From the NCBI GenBank assembly GCA_914767715.1, contig OU612066.1, positions 16,061,001 to 16,125,000 on the forward strand: a DNA stretch of 64,000 bases, written 5' to 3'. The stretch is from Membranipora membranacea. Lineage: Eukaryota; Bryozoa; Gymnolaemata; Cheilostomatida; Membraniporidae. How positions within the stretch are numbered: the stretch's first letter is position 1; the number at the start of each line of letters is the position of its first letter. Of this stretch, positions 61,215 through 64,000 are shown one piece after another. Below the pieces are notes generated by a model. The model did not search any database and had not been told where the DNA came from. It saw nothing but the letters and a program-made list of their open reading frames with translations. A program made the position numbers and the translations under genes.

Positions 61215-62697
61215 TGTTTTAGGGACTCTTTTGCATTTACACGTAAGTTAGGTAATAACGACACTGTATTTGTCTCTCTAGATCAAAGCAAGGCTATGAT
61301 ATGGTTGACCATAAAAAAGGCTTGGTGTGGATAATAAGGTATTGTGCCTGGTTAAGACTATGTACCAAACCATTTCCACTAGGGTTCAGGTGAATGGTGT
61401 GTTATCGGACCCAGTATCTATCACAAGAGGGGTTAGACAAGGGTGCCCTTTGTCCCCATCCTTGTATGTTATATACATTGAGGCGATATTGAGAGCCATC
61501 ACACAGTGCAGGGTTCTGTCTGGCTGCCCTGTGCCTGGCCCTGACATTTGGGAATATTTGGCCTATGCGGATGATCTCTTGGTAGCTTGTCATGCTTCTG
61601 AGTTTGTCCATATTTTTCCATTGTTTGCTAGGTTTTTTAAGGCCACAAGTAGTCTACTGAATAGGAGTGAAACAGAAATTCTTGCATCAGTTTCAACTGC
61701 TGAAAGATATGTAGAGTCGTTGAGCGAGTACTGGAAAGACCGCATAAGATTTTTGGGTTTGGACTTTTCAATAGACCAGTTCACAGATATGGCATCATAT
61801 AACTGGACCAAGGTATTCGAGAGAGCTAGGGAAAAGATAGAGGGATACAAATTGAGGAGACTGACCATTCCCGGGAAGATAGTTCTTCTCACCACGGCTG
61901 TTTTCCCAATGTTTTACTATTTGGCTAGTACATTTCTACCCCTAGGTGTAGTTTTAGAAAGTTTGTCACGTTTGACCTTTGAGCTTATCTGGTCCCCTAC
62001 CAAAAGGAAAATGGTAGACAAAAGCTTTTTCTTTTTGCCCAAAGACAAAGGGGGCTGGGCCCTTGAGTCTGGTTCATCTGCTGTCTAAGGCACAGAGTCT
62101 GTTTTTTTCTAACAACTTGTTACGCTGTGTTTCACAGGGTTTTGAGCATCGCCGAAAGTCTTTTTTATGTACTTTTTTTCTGTGCGATGCAGGAATTTCT
62201 TTCCATCTGTGTTTGACAACACAACACCACATATACTAGTACTAAAGAAGTCGTGCCCATAATATGGGTTCATTCAGCTGTATAGAGATATTTCAGATAA
62301 ATTGGGAGTTATTCTCCCTTTTATACCCTCTGTAAACCAAGTATATCAATGGTTGCTCGAGCTCATAGACTTTCCTAGTCAGCTACGAGTCATGTTCTCA
62401 GCAGGGCTTTCGGAGGAGAAGCAGATCTTGGTGTTGCGGTCTGTTCATTCTGGAACGCTCAGCGCTAGGTATCGAGATTTCATGTGGAGATTCTCATCGG
62501 GTACCTTGAAAACTGGAGAAGTCCTAGCAAGATGGAATATGCCTTGTGTGAACACTGAGTGTGTCTACTGTAAAGGGGGGCTGGAAACAGTCACACACCT
62601 CTTTGTAACTTGTAAAGAACTGCAGCCAGCTCGTGACTTCCTGGCCTGGTATGCACAACGGTTTTCTGATATGGAGATAGATACGGCGAATTGGTGA
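61215..62697 (+). mobile_element. Dead LINE reverse transcriptase, copy C
   Basis: Best preserved of the three. A 253-codon frame (61327-62088) runs through RQGCPLSPSLYVIYIEAI, the catalytic YADDLLVACHASE (about 61561-61600, with no stop) and NRSETEIL into the thumb; the C-terminal zinc-binding piece is 62302-62697. It still has the deletion after the DH of KAFDMVDH that copies A and B share, plus frameshifts near 61290 and 62088, so it is also dead. It lacks the TAG and the 30-base loss of A and B and must have split off before those occurred. Upstream RT and endonuclease parts are absent. Confidence 0.88.
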
Positions 62698-64000
62698 ATG
62701 GTTTATTTTCACAGCAGCCACTCTCAATGACTGATCCGAAATTTGTGTTTGTTGCCAACTCTTTGGTGAGCCACGGGACAACCTTTTCTGCCGCTAGTGT
62801 GTGTTCAGGCAATCGCTGTCTGCATGAGAATTTGTGATGAGTCGGTCACAGCACACCTAGCAAATTCTAATACCATCGACAAGCCTTAAACAAATCTCAT
62901 CTCACTAATTTTCCTGCCCTTCACAAACATTATTTCCGTGACTCAGTAGACAGTTGAAGAGGGCGATATGGGTTCAATCCCCATTTTGTCCGAGTTTCTG
63001 GCTGTCCTGATTATCATAGTTTTGATAACAAAGAGGCTTTATAGACCATTATTTTGTCGATGTTCTGGCGTGCCTTAAACAGGATTCACAGGAGCATGTA
63101 ATCATACCTCAAACTAGCTAGATAGGCTGGCGCAACAGACCCTGGCCCTGCCATATTGTTGCCCCTGACCTTATAAGCTGCTAACGCTGAATCACTAATC
63201 CAAATAGCATAGAACTGTTTCACTGTCGTAAGGGTTTGCATCATATCCCACACCTGCCACATATCTTACAATGCCAGTGACGGTTTTTAGTGCCCATTAA
63301 CAGCATTGCCGCTGAAATAAGCCTGAGGATCCTTATATGAGAGATCTTAATCACACTTGTGACAGAGGTTTTTCTGTAGTTAAACTTAGTTTGTTGACAC
63401 AACTGGAGATTAACACACAAACATCAAAACTGAAAATAATTTTGTTACAAAGCACAGATTGGACTTCAAATCTTCAAGAGAAATAATCTGTATCATTTTG
63501 AATGAACGGTTATAACCAATCAATCAGTATTCAAAAGTGCCCGTTGAATCTACTGAGACCTTAGCGTGTCTCTCTACATTAAAATTTAATCATTTTTCAT
63601 CACTTTCATCATGGAGTCTCGATTAAATTTCCATCAAGTCAGGAAGTCCTAGTCTTTTTGACCTAGCCTTTTTGTGCTATTTTTAAGCAGAAGTTTATCA
63701 CTGTTGGCCAGGCCATTTTCCTGAATTAGGATGGTTTCCCTTCAGTCACCTGATATTCTATGTTTAATGCGCAGTCATTTGCATCACAAATCAAAATCGA
63801 GTTTAGCCGAATGGATTTAAGGAGGCACAACTTGAAATAATTGAACCCAATCACCAAAAAGCTGAGTGTGGGTGTGCTCGTTGGATGATCACATGCTACT
63901 CCTTGTTCAACTATTTAGTTGGGGTTTTGGGATGAAGAACCCCGTGAGATTCTCTAACCAGTTTCATCTATATCTGTATATCTACATCTAAACATCGTCA
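62698..64000. repeat. Right flank of LINE unit, copy C, to window end
   Basis: Matches 5548-6830 and 25762-27040. It contains the tRNA-like fragment (about 62935-62995) and a broken form of the 115-codon frame. The unit is cut by the window edge before the AT minisatellite. Confidence 0.7.

Overview
The window is animal nuclear DNA. It has spliced genes with short introns, RING/B-box/coiled-coil (TRIM-type) genes, a cilia-type CFAP97-domain gene, a Ty3/gypsy LTR retrotransposon, dead LINEs, tRNA-like SINEs and a foldback transposon. Base composition is AT-rich. Introns of about 100-560 bp and a local family of RBCC + beta-propeller genes would suit a sponge or another early-branching invertebrate, but the species cannot be fixed from the sequence alone.

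Layout, left to right: (1) 1-3220, a Ty3/gypsy element on the minus strand that runs off the left edge, with its 5' LTR at 2945-3220. (2) 3221-8450, LINE unit copy A (dead reverse transcriptase, tRNA-like fragments, AT minisatellite). (3) 10706-16673, a plus-strand CFAP97-domain gene copy A, broken, with a 2.24-kb foldback element in its second visible intron. (4) 18196-22951, RBCC-propeller gene 1 (minus). (5) 23451-28740, LINE unit copy B. (6) 30557-34878, CFAP97-domain gene copy B, broken differently, with a tandem SINE dimer in an intron. (7) 36070-39908, RBCC-propeller gene 2 (minus), frameshifted. (8) 39909-44389, intergenic unit Q1. (9) 44390-48373, gene 3 (minus). (10) 48374-55340, intergenic unit Q2 carrying a 2.5-kb insertion. 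(11) 55341-59955, gene 4 (minus). (12) 60490-64000, LINE unit copy C.

The window is dominated by nested segmental duplication. The four RBCC-propeller genes share one eight-exon structure with nearly identical exon lengths. Their 5' halves (RING, B-boxes, first coiled coil) fall into two classes, a (genes 1, 4) and b (genes 2, 3). Their 3' halves (propeller) fall into two other classes, x (genes 1, 2) and y (genes 3, 4). All four combinations are present: a/x, b/x, b/y, a/y. The intergenic DNA follows the same logic: an a-type 5' end is always followed on the right by the LINE-CFAP97 unit and then an x-type 3' end, and a b-type 5' end by the Q unit and then a y-type 3' end. This is the signature of repeated exchange inside the genes, which re-pairs E3-ligase modules with recognition modules. 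Genes 1, 3 and 4 look intact (612, 610 and 612 codons before the stop). Gene 2 has a 7-base deletion that should truncate it before the propeller.

All coordinates and exon joins come from reading the sequence by eye. Family names come from motif recognition and have not been checked by a database search.
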